Assembly (NCBI RefSeq): GCF_024054555.1
Contig: NZ_JAMXLY010000028.1
Span: forward strand, 1 to 41,862
Source of the DNA: Segatella cerevisiae
GTDB lineage: Bacteria > Bacteroidota > Bacteroidia > Bacteroidales > Bacteroidaceae
Length of the DNA: 41,862 nucleotides
Direction of reading: 5' to 3'
Below, one piece after another: positions 25,756-35,479 of this stretch. Numbering within the stretch: position 1 is the first letter of the stretch; every line of letters begins with the position of its first letter. The position numbers and the translations under genes were made by a program. Below the pieces are notes generated by a model. The model was not told where the DNA came from and made no database searches. It was given only the letters and a program-made list of their open reading frames with translations.

Positions 25756-27054
25756 TCAACAATGATTCTTATGAGTCATGATATCCAAGACCTTATCATC
25801 TGTCGTACACATGGCATCCTTGCCGATGCTGGTCAGGTTCCTGATACTTTGGTCGACATCATCATCTATGATACCTTCTGCCGAAGTAACATATTGTCCT
25901 TCCATGGAAAGCATGGCAGACCATAGTGCCATACTCACACCGGAACATATTTTCAGCGAACAACTGGGTTTTGCACCATCGCAGATCATCCCCGTCAAGG
26001 TCGCAATCATATTCTTCACAGAATGGCAGATGTGACTGTAATCACCACCCATCAGATAAGTTATTCCACAACTGCTGCCGATACTGGCAACGACACAACC
26101 ACAGAGGGCGGACAACGTCCCCAGACTTTGTTTAATATATATAGCCGTGAGATGGCTGAGGGTCAAAGCCCGAATCAACTCTTCATCCGTATTCTCATTC
26201 TCCATAGCGTACACGACGACAGGGTTGGTGGCACAGATACCCTGGTTGCCTGAACCGGAATTACTCATCACCGGGATCATCGCCCCTCCCATACGGGCAT
26301 CACAGGCAGAAGCTGTCTTGGAAATGATATGGGAGAATATGGAATTTCCGAAGATGCCATGACTGAGGGGACGATCCATCGTCTTGCCCAGACAATGCCC
26401 GTAATTGCCTTTCATGGATTCCGCTGCCGCACGCATATTGTACTCTTTGGTCTTGCGAATAAACTCGAGTTCTTCCAAAGGCGAGAAAACGGCATAGTCG
26501 TATACCTTCCTCAAATTGAGAGGAAGACTGCCCGTCTCTTTCTCACCACCGGCAGGATTCCGACGGTCATACAGCACCTTGTCGTTAAGGCGCTCATACA
26601 CGAAATTGGTATGTTTCCCTGAAATGACAGCCACTGAACTGTCCTCTCCGGACCGGCAGACCACCTCGACATAGAGTTTGTCGACATCCCCCTCCTTGAG
26701 TTTTATATCGATCGTCTTCTTTTTCAGATAATCCTTTCCTTCCTGAAGCGTATCAGCCGTGAGGTCCTTGATGACCTCCAGTTGGTATTCGGATTTCCCG
26801 ATCAAAGCTCCCAGAGCAATTGCAATGGGAAGCCCGACCATTCCTGTACCAGGAATGCCGACTCCCATTGCATTTTTCAAAATATTCTTACTCAGCAATG
26901 CCGTAATCTTCTCCGGCATGCGTCCCAAATTTTCCCGGGCGCGTGCAGTACAAAGCGCTACAGCCATAGGTTCAGTACAACCTACAGCCGGAACGACCTG
27001 CTGCTGAATCAATTCACGGATCTGATTCCTGACCGTCTTTTCCAATACAGCCAT
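25756..27054 (-). CDS. cyuA: L-cysteine desulfidase of the UPF0597/YhaM family
   Basis: A 432-residue cytoplasmic enzyme close to the usual length (E. coli YhaM/CyuA is about 436). The N-terminal PAVGCTEPMAVAL with Cys26 and further conserved cysteines in GICATNPV, SLGTLSALCGC and CDGAKPSCSLKICSG fit an iron-sulfur dependent lyase. The family breaks down L-cysteine to pyruvate, sulfide and ammonia; serine-dehydratase-like relatives exist, so the exact substrate is inferred. The start overlaps the stop of dsbD by one base (TAATG), so the two are translationally coupled. It is the last gene of the susC-susD-tlpA-dsbD-cyuA operon. Confidence 0.88.
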   Translation of the reverse strand: MAVLEKTVRNQIRELIQQQVVPAVGCTEPMAVALCTARARENLGRMPEKITALLSKNILKNAMGVGIPGTGMVGLPIAIALGALIGKSEYQLEVIKDLTADTLQEGKDYLKKKTIDIKLKEGDVDKLYVEVVCRSGEDSSVAVISGKHTNFVYERLNDKVLYDRRNPAGGEKETGSLPLNLRKVYDYAVFSPLEELEFIRKTKEYNMRAAAESMKGNYGHCLGKTMDRPLSHGIFGNSIFSHIISKTASACDARMGGAMIPVMSNSGSGNQGICATNPVVVYAMENENTDEELIRALTLSHLTAIYIKQSLGTLSALCGCVVASIGSSCGITYLMGGDYSHICHSVKNMIATLTGMICDGAKPSCSLKICSGVSMALWSAMLSMEGQYVTSAEGIIDDDVDQSIRNLTSIGKDAMCTTDDKVLDIMTHKNHC

Positions 27055-29156
27055 TATTTCGTCTCTTTTGCATAATTAGCCAAACCTTTGTTCAGGAAAT
27101 CAAGATAAGCAGCCACATCCTCTTTATAACTGTAAGCGCGATTCAGTGGTTTTCCGTTATTGTCTACCGGAACATAGAAAGGTTGGGTGTTAGAGCCGAA
27201 CTTGTGAGCCTGGAGATAACTCCATCTGTCTCCGATCGTACGAAGCGTACGTGTACGGCCATTGTCATTCACCTCAATAGGTTTAGGCAGCGGTGTCTTG
27301 TCATCCACGAAGAGGGAGATCAACACATAATCCTTCGTCAGTTTATCAGCAACAGAAGGATCGGTCCAAACGGCAGCTTCCATCTTGCGGCAGTTGACAC
27401 AGCCAAAACCGGTAAAGTCGATCAGCACAGGTTTGCCCTGAGACTTGGCAGCAGCCATACCCTGTTCATAGTCAGTATACTGAGCCTTGACGACCTTGTC
27501 ATTCAGATTGAAATCCTGTGTATTGATAGGCGGTGCGAATGCGCTGACTGCCTTGCAAGGAGCACCCCATAGACCCGGAACCATATAGATGGCAAAGGCC
27601 AGAGAGCAGAGACCAATCATGACTGCTGCAACCGGCATCGGTTTAGCAGGCAGGAGTTTGCCGTCAGCATCATAGAGGGCATCCGACTGGAACCGGAGTT
27701 TGCCGATCAAATACATACCCATAGCACCGAAGATGACGATCCAAAGTGCAAGGAAAGTCTCACGGCTGAGGAGGTGCCAGCCGTAGGCCAAGTCTGCTAC
27801 AGACAAGAACTTCAGAGAGAAAGCCAGTTCGATGAAACCCAGGACAACCTTGATGTTGTTCATCCATGAGCCTGACTTCGGAGCTGATTTCAGCCAAGAC
27901 GGGAACATGGCAAAGAGGGTAAAAGGAATGGCCAGTGCCAAAGAGAATCCGAACATTCCGATAGCAGGGCCGGCCCAGTTGCCTGAGGTGACCGTCTGTA
28001 CGAGCAGCAGTCCTATGATCGGGGCTGTACAAGAGAAGGAAATCAAGACCAGGGCAAAAGCCATCAGGAAGATAGAGATCAGTCCGGTGGTGTTCGCAGC
28101 CTTAGAGTCAACTGCATTTCCCCAACTGTCCGGGAGTTTGATCTCGAACCAACCGAAGAACGAGAAAGCAAAGAGGACAAGCAGGAGGAACAGGATGACA
28201 TTGAAGACGGCATTCGTCGCGAGAGAATTAAGGGTACTCGGTCCGAATATCGCAGTAATGAGGATTCCCAGAGCCAGGAAGATCACAATGATCGACAAGC
28301 CGTACAAGGAGGCATCACGTATTCCCCGCCTCTTGCTCCCGCCTCGTTTCAGGAAGAAACTGATCGTCATCGGGATGATCGGCCAGATACAAGGCATCAT
28401 CAATGCCAGCAGACCACCTATGAAACCCATCCAGAAAATATAGAACAGAGAATGTCCGGCGATGTTCCCATTGCCTCCGAAAGACTGGAGTTGGCTGATG
28501 ACAGGCTGCCACCAGGAATGTTCCTCTTGAGGTGTTGCCTGGACAACAGCAGCAGGAGCTGCAGTCGCAGCCTTGACAGAGTCAGCAGCTGCAGGAAGAG
28601 CAGTAGAATCGCCTGTCACAGCAGTAGGCAAGACCGTCGTATTCGTCCCAGTCGCACCGGTGGCTGCGGCAGTCTGACTTGCAGCAGCATCGAAAGACGG
28701 AGATTTTCCCGACTTTCTGACTTCCACCTGCGTAGGCGGGAGACAGTTCTGGTCATTGCAGGCGCCATACTCGAGATAAGCGTCAATCTGATAAGCCGGA
28801 GCAGTAAACTTCACCTTCTGGATAAAGGTCACACTCCCTTCAAAGTAACGGAGTCTCATACCGAATATCGGGTCCATCTTGGAAATCTCATGTCCCCGGG
28901 GCATCAGTTTTCCAACCAGTTTCACACCTTTCATCTTATTGGCATGAAACGTAGCAGAGATAGGGCCATTATTACCCAAATCCGTAGAATAGACGTGCCA
29001 TCCGGCATCTATCCTGCCTGTAAAAATAATCTCGGCATCAGCCGTCCCATTCATTTTCACTTGTGAAGAGAAATGAACCGGATCCACCATCTGGGCATGC
29101 GCCATCAGAAAGGCCATGCACAAGACTAACAGTGAAATCGCTTTTTTCATTTTCAA
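27054..29156 (-). CDS. dsbD: DsbD-like thiol:disulfide interchange protein
   Basis: A 700-residue inner-membrane electron carrier that moves reducing power from cytoplasmic thioredoxin to the periplasm. Order: signal peptide MKMKKAISLLVLCMAFLMAHAQ; periplasmic N-terminal domain with CNDQNCLPPT (about 130-140); a low-complexity Ala/Thr linker (about 155-205); eight-helix DsbD core with the two redox cysteines in MMPCIWPIIP and SFSCTAPIIG; and a C-terminal thioredoxin domain with GFGCVNC (cysteines 586 and 589). All six redox cysteines are visible. The gene is 32 bp after the TlpA-like gene, which is probably a reduced partner, and is coupled to cyuA. Confidence 0.93.
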   Translation of the reverse strand: MKMKKAISLLVLCMAFLMAHAQMVDPVHFSSQVKMNGTADAEIIFTGRIDAGWHVYSTDLGNNGPISATFHANKMKGVKLVGKLMPRGHEISKMDPIFGMRLRYFEGSVTFIQKVKFTAPAYQIDAYLEYGACNDQNCLPPTQVEVRKSGKSPSFDAAASQTAAATGATGTNTTVLPTAVTGDSTALPAAADSVKAATAAPAAVVQATPQEEHSWWQPVISQLQSFGGNGNIAGHSLFYIFWMGFIGGLLALMMPCIWPIIPMTISFFLKRGGSKRRGIRDASLYGLSIIVIFLALGILITAIFGPSTLNSLATNAVFNVILFLLLVLFAFSFFGWFEIKLPDSWGNAVDSKAANTTGLISIFLMAFALVLISFSCTAPIIGLLLVQTVTSGNWAGPAIGMFGFSLALAIPFTLFAMFPSWLKSAPKSGSWMNNIKVVLGFIELAFSLKFLSVADLAYGWHLLSRETFLALWIVIFGAMGMYLIGKLRFQSDALYDADGKLLPAKPMPVAAVMIGLCSLAFAIYMVPGLWGAPCKAVSAFAPPINTQDFNLNDKVVKAQYTDYEQGMAAAKSQGKPVLIDFTGFGCVNCRKMEAAVWTDPSVADKLTKDYVLISLFVDDKTPLPKPIEVNDNGRTRTLRTIGDRWSYLQAHKFGSNTQPFYVPVDNNGKPLNRAYSYKEDVAAYLDFLNKGLANYAKETK

Positions 29157-29188
29157 TCGTATTTAAGGATGTTTATTAATCTGTTGAT

Positions 29189-30328
29189 TTATTCGTGGAA
29201 CAATTCCGATAATTTCTGAGCAAGTTCTTCGCCACGGAGTTTGTCACTCACCAGCCTGCCCTCATGATCGACCAGGAACATCATCGGAATGAAACGGACA
29301 CCATATTTGCCACTAATACCCTGTGTGTCAAGGTATCCCGGCCAAGGCATATTCTCCTCAGCCTTCGCCTTCTTCCAGGCTGCCGCATCCCTGTCAATGG
29401 ACAAACTGACAATCTGGAAACCTTTGCTGGCATAAAGGGCATAGAGTTTCTTCAAATTGGGAATCTCACGTCGGCAAGGGACACACCAACTTGCCCAGAA
29501 ATCGATCAGGACATATTTCTTGCCTGCGAGCAGGTCTTTGAGCGTCTTACCGTCACTTACCGTGAAATCGGGCACCTTTTTGCCTGTGTAGTCTGCGGGA
29601 TAAAGTTCATCATGGACCATTTTCCCATAATACGAATTCTTGGCATTTTCCGTCAACAGTTCGTAGGCCGGTTTCTGTTCGTCAGAGAAATAACTCAGCG
29701 TCGCTTCCATCAGGAAAGGCCCCCACCATGAATTTTTATTCTGAGCAAAGAGAGCACTGTAGGTACTGTCCACAGCCGTAAAAAAGCGATGGTCTTCACG
29801 CACGAAAGCACTGTACTCCGGTGTGGCCATGAGACGTTTCATCTCTGCAGAGTCATGTGCAGCAGCAGCCTTGTTGACCTGGTTGCTGATGTCAGCATAG
29901 CGCCTGTGATAGTCAGCATACTGACTGTCAAGCGCAACCCTCACTTTCAGTTTTTCATTCAACTCATCCGTGAGCGGACTGCCGGATACCTTGACCTGAA
30001 AACGGTAAAACGGTATCTTCTGGGAGTCATTCCTGGCAGCTGTACCTGAAAGGACAATCTGATGATTATCGAGAATGAGCGGAACGGCACCATTGCAGCC
30101 CTTCACCTGAACATAGACACCTCTCGGATCAGACTGGTCACCGGAGAAAGAGAACTCCCCGCTCCTGACAACCGTCTCAGCCAAAGGTGCCTTCCATTTA
30201 TGACTGATTTCATTGATCTGGACAGTATCCCCATCCTGCAATCCTGAAATCTGTCCTCTAATATGATAACCCTGACCCCAGAGGAGAGACGGGGCAAGGA
30301 GTAAAGAAAGAACTAAATATATCTTCAT
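29189..30328 (-). CDS. TlpA-like thioredoxin with DUF4369-like N-terminal domain
   Basis: A 379-residue periplasmic thioredoxin-type protein. Signal peptide MKIYLVLSLLLAPSLLWGQ, an N-terminal beta domain (about 20-110, YHIRGQISGLQDGDTVQI) of the DUF4369 type, a helical linker (about 120-240), then a thioredoxin domain with WASWCVPC (cysteines 282 and 285) and the cis-proline in RFIPMMFLVD. It likely reduces or isomerises disulfides of exported or captured peptides, recharged by DsbD from the next gene. It lies 16 bp after the SusD gene. Confidence 0.88.
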   Translation of the reverse strand: MKIYLVLSLLLAPSLLWGQGYHIRGQISGLQDGDTVQINEISHKWKAPLAETVVRSGEFSFSGDQSDPRGVYVQVKGCNGAVPLILDNHQIVLSGTAARNDSQKIPFYRFQVKVSGSPLTDELNEKLKVRVALDSQYADYHRRYADISNQVNKAAAAHDSAEMKRLMATPEYSAFVREDHRFFTAVDSTYSALFAQNKNSWWGPFLMEATLSYFSDEQKPAYELLTENAKNSYYGKMVHDELYPADYTGKKVPDFTVSDGKTLKDLLAGKKYVLIDFWASWCVPCRREIPNLKKLYALYASKGFQIVSLSIDRDAAAWKKAKAEENMPWPGYLDTQGISGKYGVRFIPMMFLVDHEGRLVSDKLRGEELAQKLSELFHE

Positions 30329-30344
30329 ACCTATTGTATTTTAA

Positions 30345-31793
30345 TCATTTATTGACATTCTGTTTAACTGTCCCATTACCGGGATTGTCCACTGCCCCCT
30401 GCGGGAAAGGCATCGTCCACATATAACTGTCCGGAGCAAGAGAATAATTCACTCCGTTTTCCGTCTTCTCCAAGGTCCTCGCATAGGCCGGTTCCAGATT
30501 CAGACGGCGGGCGTCACAAAACGGCACGATCGTGAAAATCAGGGCGTTTGCCTTGACGTCTCGGATCTGGCGGACAGCCTCTTCCACAGTAGAAGCGGTC
30601 AGGTCTTTGTAATAACTGTCCAGAATACGCGCCTTGCGTACCTTATTGAGGACAGCCATCGCCTCATCAATATTTCCCAAACGGGCCAGGCACTCTGCTT
30701 CGATGAGATAGACCTCCGTAGTCGTCATACCCCCACAATTGTAATACCCTGCAGTCATTGCCGCATAATAGGTATCACTGCCTACCGTCCGCTTTTTCCA
30801 ACGGCTGAGAAATTCCGCATCCCCAGGTTCGAAGCGTGCCGCGCGGTCGACCCTCATGCTGAAGTCGCTCCCCTGATAGGAGTTGTTCCCGTGGCAGAAA
30901 TTATAATTCTCACAGTAGTCGAACCCCATAGGGGAAGTGATCTGCTGATAGACATCAGGAGGGTCCAGAACAGACTTGTGCGCATTATAGAAAGCCTTCC
31001 AGTCAAAGAGGGAGTCATTGTAAGCTAACGCTGCCTGAGCATATTTCAAGGCATTTGTATAATCGCTCATCTGCAGATAGACACGGGCTGCAAAGGCATT
31101 TCCCGTAGCCGCGTCGGCATAGAGCACATTCTGTGATTTCTCCGGCAGGTCCGGCAATGCTGCCTGAATATCCTTCAGGATAAAATCATAGATCGCCTGC
31201 ACGTTGGGCTGGGTGTAAGAGGCGCCCACTTCTGCACTGGTGATCAAGGGGACTCCCCCATCCGATGAAGCCGTGGAGGCATTATAGGTGTGACTGTAAT
31301 AATTGACGAGGGTAAAATATTTCATATCCCTCAGAATCTTCGCCTGAGCAATGGCGACGGCACGATCCTTGTCTGTACCATCCGTAGCGGAAGGTACATT
31401 CTCCAAGATCAGATTGGCTGTAGAAATCGCAGCATAACCGTTATAATACGTCATCTCATCAGAGTTGTTGAGTTGTACCCTATTGGCACTCTCATCCCAA
31501 AAGTAATTAGCCTTCCATAAAGGATAATAGTTGAGGTTTGCCGAAGAGACATAACGGTCATTCAGCAAGAGCAAAGCCTGGGTGACATCTTCACGCTGGT
31601 TCGTATACTCATTGCCTATCATATCCGTAAAGTCCTTGAGAGTCGTAGGGATCTTCTGGCCCTTAGGCACATTGTCCAGATAACTGTCACAGGATGTCCA
31701 AGACAGCACACCCGCAGCCATGCAGAAGAGTGCAAGAACCCTCAGGAATTTCCGTCCGGATATATTCGTTTTCATAAGACCTTCTTTTTTCAT
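30345..31793 (-). CDS. SusD/RagB family lipoprotein
   Basis: A 482-residue surface lipoprotein. The open frame extends upstream to 31910, inside susC, but ATG 31793, 13 bp after the SusC stop, leads directly into the signal (FLRVLALFCMAAGVLSWTSC) with lipobox Cys at residue 35; ATG 31775 is an alternative. Typical SusD features follow: YNGYAAISTANLILENVP, an IAQAKILRDMKYFTLVNYY helix and a TTEVYLIEAECLARLG TPR helix near the C-terminus. It would bind the ligand of the SusC at 31807-35115. Confidence 0.92.
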   Translation of the reverse strand: MKKEGLMKTNISGRKFLRVLALFCMAAGVLSWTSCDSYLDNVPKGQKIPTTLKDFTDMIGNEYTNQREDVTQALLLLNDRYVSSANLNYYPLWKANYFWDESANRVQLNNSDEMTYYNGYAAISTANLILENVPSATDGTDKDRAVAIAQAKILRDMKYFTLVNYYSHTYNASTASSDGGVPLITSAEVGASYTQPNVQAIYDFILKDIQAALPDLPEKSQNVLYADAATGNAFAARVYLQMSDYTNALKYAQAALAYNDSLFDWKAFYNAHKSVLDPPDVYQQITSPMGFDYCENYNFCHGNNSYQGSDFSMRVDRAARFEPGDAEFLSRWKKRTVGSDTYYAAMTAGYYNCGGMTTTEVYLIEAECLARLGNIDEAMAVLNKVRKARILDSYYKDLTASTVEEAVRQIRDVKANALIFTIVPFCDARRLNLEPAYARTLEKTENGVNYSLAPDSYMWTMPFPQGAVDNPGNGTVKQNVNK

Positions 31794-31806
31794 TTCGTTC
31801 CCCTTT

Positions 31807-34800
31807 TTAGAAATCAACGTAAAGTCCCAATACATAATTCGGTGCATCATAACCGCTGAGGAGATATTTCGCACTCTTGCTGTGCGCAAACGTGCACACG
31901 TTCTCGACATTCATCTGGAGTCTGACATTACTCAAATGAGCAGGAAGGATCCACTGCCGTGGCAGGACATAAGAGAGCGAGACATTGGCAAGGCGCAGAT
32001 TGGATGCGTTGATGACATTGATGTCTGAATAACTATAAATGGTATAACTCGCATCGCTGAACAAAGGATTCTCCCCGAATACGGCACGAGGCACATTGGT
32101 CGTAGCCTCATCCCCGCTCTTCTGCCAGCGGTTAACGATGTTCTTGTTGACAGGTACGATATTCGTCATATAACTGCCCATGGCACCATTATAACTGTCA
32201 CTCAGCATGGATAGGTCTGTATTGCGCATCTTGTATCCGCCCTTGTAGACCCAGAGGCAGGAGAATTCCAACTGGCGGTAATGGAAATCGAGGTTCACTG
32301 AAGCCAATGTCGTCGGTTCTGTACTGCCCACATACTTGACAGCTGCCAGTGAGGACGGATCCTGAGTCGTCGGTTTGCCGTCAGCGCCATAGACCTGAGG
32401 CAGTCCGTCTGCACTCAGCCCTGCCCACTTGTAAGCATAGATGGCCGCATAGGGGTTGCCGACCACAGGATAGGACTGCGGGTAATCCATCTGCAGGTAA
32501 TAAGCGGGGGCAGTGACATTGACATAGATGACCTTGTTCTTGTTGTAACTGAAATTCGTAGAGACGTCGAAACCGAAGTCCCGGGTCTTGACGATACTCC
32601 CGTTAAGGGTAAGTTCTATACCCCGGTTGCGCATCTTGCCGTTGTTGATTTCATAAGTGGAATAGCCGAAACCTTCGGTAGGTATGCCCACCGTATTGGC
32701 GAGCAGGTCAGTGCCCATCTTGTTATAGTATTCGATCGTTCCGTTCAGCCGGTTATGCAGCAAGGCAAAGTCAAAACCGATATTCGTTGTTGTCGTCTTC
32801 TCCCAGCGCAGGTTGGGATTAGGACGGGAAGTGATGCTCCCATACGTTCCTCCCACATTAGTGTTCGGGAAATAACTGGCGGTCATATAAGGTGCCGCAT
32901 CCTTGGCGACGTTTCCGGCAATACCGTAACTGAGACGGAGTTTGAGGCGGTCGATCCAACTCACGTGGAACCATTTCTCACGGTCAATGTTCCATGCCGA
33001 GCCCAGACTCCAGATCGGATTCTTCTGGTATTTGGAATTCGTCCCCCAAAGGTTACTGCGATCCCAGCGGATGCTGGCCGTCGCCATATACCGGTCATCA
33101 TAGGTATAAGCTGCATTGGCATAGACTGAGACATAGCGGTTGTCAATATTGCGGAGATAAGCGAAATTATTGGCAGCCAGCCCATAGCCTCCCAGAAGCC
33201 CGGTGGTCGAATTGAGGACGCTCTGGTCCACCAGCGTGAATGTCAGCATCTGAGGGTCATAGCCATACAGGGTGGAATTGTCATAGTCCAGCACGTTCTT
33301 CCTGACCTCATGTCCCAAAAGGGCAACGATGTTGTGCTTTCCCCCGAATGTCTTGTCAAAATTCAGTTGCTGGCGGAAAGTATAAGCCTTGGAAGTTTGA
33401 TTGGAACGGTAATAGATGTCACCGTAGGGGATGTTAAAAGTTGTCGTCTTCCCGTCACTCGTCGCATACTCGTCCACGAGTTGGCGCACGTAATAGGATT
33501 CCTTGTCATAAAGCAGTTTTGTCTTGTCATAACTGTATTCATACTGGAACATCACGTTATACTTCAGCCAAGGGAAGATATCGGCATTCAGTTTGCCGTA
33601 GACACGGTTCGTAAAACTGTTCAACTGGCTGATGTTCCGGCTGATTTCATCAAGGGGCGTAATATCCAGATTATAGAGGCCGTTGTTGTTGATGATCGCC
33701 AGGGTAGAATTACTGAGGCGTGCCTCCTGGGTATAGGTATAGTTGGTGCCGTTGTCGTTCTTCAGGCGGTCATAAGGCTCATAGGTATATCCCCCGGAAA
33801 GCGGATCATAGGTCTGCGTCTTCTGCTTGTTGAAATAACTGTAGTCCCCGAGTTCGACGGTCAGCCAGCGGTTCAGGTTCAGGACATCCTTCAGGTCTGC
33901 GCCCCACGCATTGTTATTGGAATAGCGGTCATTGAGCCGGTTGCTGCGGTACGACAGCGAAGCGGTGAAGTTGTTGTTCTCACTGCCGCTGCCCACAGAG
34001 AGATAATACTGCTGGTAGGTAGCGTCCCGCTTGGCGTATTTGGCCACATCCTTATAATACTGGTAGCCTTGGGATGCCAGGCTGTTCAAGTTGGCATCCA
34101 GTTGACTCTGTGTCAGTTTTCCGGTATAGTAATTCAGGATATTCGTAATGCCCTGAGAGGTATACACCTTATTGTCCAGAAGGGACTGGGCGTAGGACGC
34201 GGCCTGGTCACCCTGGAGGTGCGTATTGCTGCTTGCCCATTCCTTCTCCAGGTCGATGATGTCAGAGGCATCCGTCAGACGCTTGTCATAGAAAGAATAA
34301 GGATGCCAGGTCAGAGAAGTACTGAAAGATATGTTCGTGTGCTTCTTCTGTCCCTTTTTCGTTTCGATGACCACGACCCCGTTGGCGGCACGCGCGCCGT
34401 AGATACTGGCTGCAGCCGCATCCTTCAGGACTGTGATGCTCTCGATATCCTCGACATTCAGTTGGGGCAGGTTTTCCACCAGCGACCCCGTCTGATTATA
34501 CCGTGTATTCTCTACCGGGAAACCGTCAATGACATAAAGGGGGCTGGCATCGCCGTTCATCGTCGTCGTACCCCTGATCAGACCTGAGGCGGTATTGAAC
34601 CCCGGCACTTCGCCCTCGAGCATTTGAGAAAGGTTGGCATAGCGCTTGGTCTTCAGTTCATCAGCGGTCACCTTGGCAAAACTGCCTGTGGCACGTTCCT
34701 TTGAGATGGTCTGATAACCGGTGACGACCACTTCCTTCAACGTATTGTCGGAAGCCATACGGACGTTCTTCTGCAAAGACCCGCCGCCTGCAGGCAAAGT

Positions 34801-35115
34801 CAATTGATAAGGTTTCATCCCGATATAACTGAATGTCACCTTGCACTGGTTCGAAGGTACAGAAACAGAATAGTTTCCTTTGGCATCAGTGACAGACTGA
34901 GTGCCCGTACCTTCAACACGGATAGAAGCCCCCGGCAAGACCTCGCCATTTTCGTCAGTCAGTACGCCTGACAACATCCGGGTAACAGAGGTCTGTCCTG
35001 ATCCGTTGAGTTTTCCCCCACCCGTAGACTGGGCATGTGCCGTCAAAATACCAAGCAGCGAAAACAAAACAGGAATCAGGAACAATGTCCATCTTGTTTT
35101 GATGAATTTTCTCAT
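31807..35115 (-). CDS. SusC/RagA family TonB-dependent transporter
   Basis: A 1102-residue outer-membrane transporter from the start at 35115, where MRKFIKTRWTLFLIPVLFSLLG gives a clean signal peptide preceded by AAGGGAG; the open frame continues upstream to 35166. Domains: carboxypeptidase-regulatory-like (about 45-120, GEVLPGASIRVEG), plug (about 130-245, ASPLYVIDGFP, EDIESITVLKDAAAASIYGA), and barrel to the end (NYVLGLYVDF, aromatic terminus). First gene of a five-gene operon. The association with TlpA, DsbD and a cysteine desulfidase suggests a peptide or thiol-containing substrate rather than a glycan; RagAB of Porphyromonas is a known peptide importer of this family. Confidence 0.94.
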   Translation of the reverse strand: MRKFIKTRWTLFLIPVLFSLLGILTAHAQSTGGGKLNGSGQTSVTRMLSGVLTDENGEVLPGASIRVEGTGTQSVTDAKGNYSVSVPSNQCKVTFSYIGMKPYQLTLPAGGGSLQKNVRMASDNTLKEVVVTGYQTISKERATGSFAKVTADELKTKRYANLSQMLEGEVPGFNTASGLIRGTTTMNGDASPLYVIDGFPVENTRYNQTGSLVENLPQLNVEDIESITVLKDAAAASIYGARAANGVVVIETKKGQKKHTNISFSTSLTWHPYSFYDKRLTDASDIIDLEKEWASSNTHLQGDQAASYAQSLLDNKVYTSQGITNILNYYTGKLTQSQLDANLNSLASQGYQYYKDVAKYAKRDATYQQYYLSVGSGSENNNFTASLSYRSNRLNDRYSNNNAWGADLKDVLNLNRWLTVELGDYSYFNKQKTQTYDPLSGGYTYEPYDRLKNDNGTNYTYTQEARLSNSTLAIINNNGLYNLDITPLDEISRNISQLNSFTNRVYGKLNADIFPWLKYNVMFQYEYSYDKTKLLYDKESYYVRQLVDEYATSDGKTTTFNIPYGDIYYRSNQTSKAYTFRQQLNFDKTFGGKHNIVALLGHEVRKNVLDYDNSTLYGYDPQMLTFTLVDQSVLNSTTGLLGGYGLAANNFAYLRNIDNRYVSVYANAAYTYDDRYMATASIRWDRSNLWGTNSKYQKNPIWSLGSAWNIDREKWFHVSWIDRLKLRLSYGIAGNVAKDAAPYMTASYFPNTNVGGTYGSITSRPNPNLRWEKTTTTNIGFDFALLHNRLNGTIEYYNKMGTDLLANTVGIPTEGFGYSTYEINNGKMRNRGIELTLNGSIVKTRDFGFDVSTNFSYNKNKVIYVNVTAPAYYLQMDYPQSYPVVGNPYAAIYAYKWAGLSADGLPQVYGADGKPTTQDPSSLAAVKYVGSTEPTTLASVNLDFHYRQLEFSCLWVYKGGYKMRNTDLSMLSDSYNGAMGSYMTNIVPVNKNIVNRWQKSGDEATTNVPRAVFGENPLFSDASYTIYSYSDINVINASNLRLANVSLSYVLPRQWILPAHLSNVRLQMNVENVCTFAHSKSAKYLLSGYDAPNYVLGLYVDF

Positions 35116-35379
35116 TTTTTCTCCCTTATAATGTGTGATCCTTTTCTCCTTATTTCTTCTCTTCATCGGGCTAATTCCCCTCTCTCAACAATAGCCTAAA
35201 TGCAACCTTTTCCTATATTCCGGTAAAACTTATCCCTGACCATAAAGACCGGCAACGATATGATTCCAACCAGATTTCGACTCTTGCCATCAAACTTGTT
35301 TTTTATCTGAATCTGACAGGAAAATCAGACCACGACATCTCAGATGACCTCAAAAAGCAAATATCCGGTTTTCTTTGTG

Positions 35380-35388
35380 GCAAAGTTA
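35380..35388 (-). promoter_or_regulatory. -7 promoter element of the susC-cyuA operon
   Basis: TAACTTTGC on the minus strand fits TAnnTTTGC. No TTTG lies 19-21 bp upstream. It would give a leader of about 255 nt before the SusC start. Confidence 0.4.
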
Positions 35389-35440
35389 GTGATTTTCCAT
35401 TAAATTCACGTAAATATTTTCCATATTTATTTCTTTTTCC

Positions 35441-35448
35441 TAACTTTG
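35441..35448 (+). promoter_or_regulatory. -7 promoter element of the endonuclease gene
   Basis: TAACTTTG, 31 bp before the ATG at 35480, fits TAnnTTTG. The -33 region is T-rich without TTTG. Confidence 0.45.
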
Positions 35449-35479
35449 AAATTGAATACTATAAAAAACCAAACAGCGT

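Larger units (their letters stand above)
35116..35479. other. 364-bp divergent promoter region
   Basis: Divergent promoter elements for the susC operon (35380-35388, minus) and the endonuclease gene (35441-35448, plus). The susC element lies about 265 bp from its start codon, leaving a long leader. No gene is visible. Confidence 0.45.

Noticed and set aside
28452..29066. 204-codon plus-strand open frame
   Set aside because: Antisense to the N-terminal part of dsbD; rich in Ser and Arg, no domain.
31794..31910. Longer start of the SusD gene inside the SusC gene
   Set aside because: It would bury the lipoprotein signal about 70 residues into the protein; the starts at 31793 or 31775 place the lipobox correctly.
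33310..34587. 425-codon plus-strand open frame opposite the SusC gene
   Set aside because: It lies wholly inside a well-supported SusC gene on the other strand; its product is rich in Val, Ile and Arg without any domain, typical of an antisense shadow.
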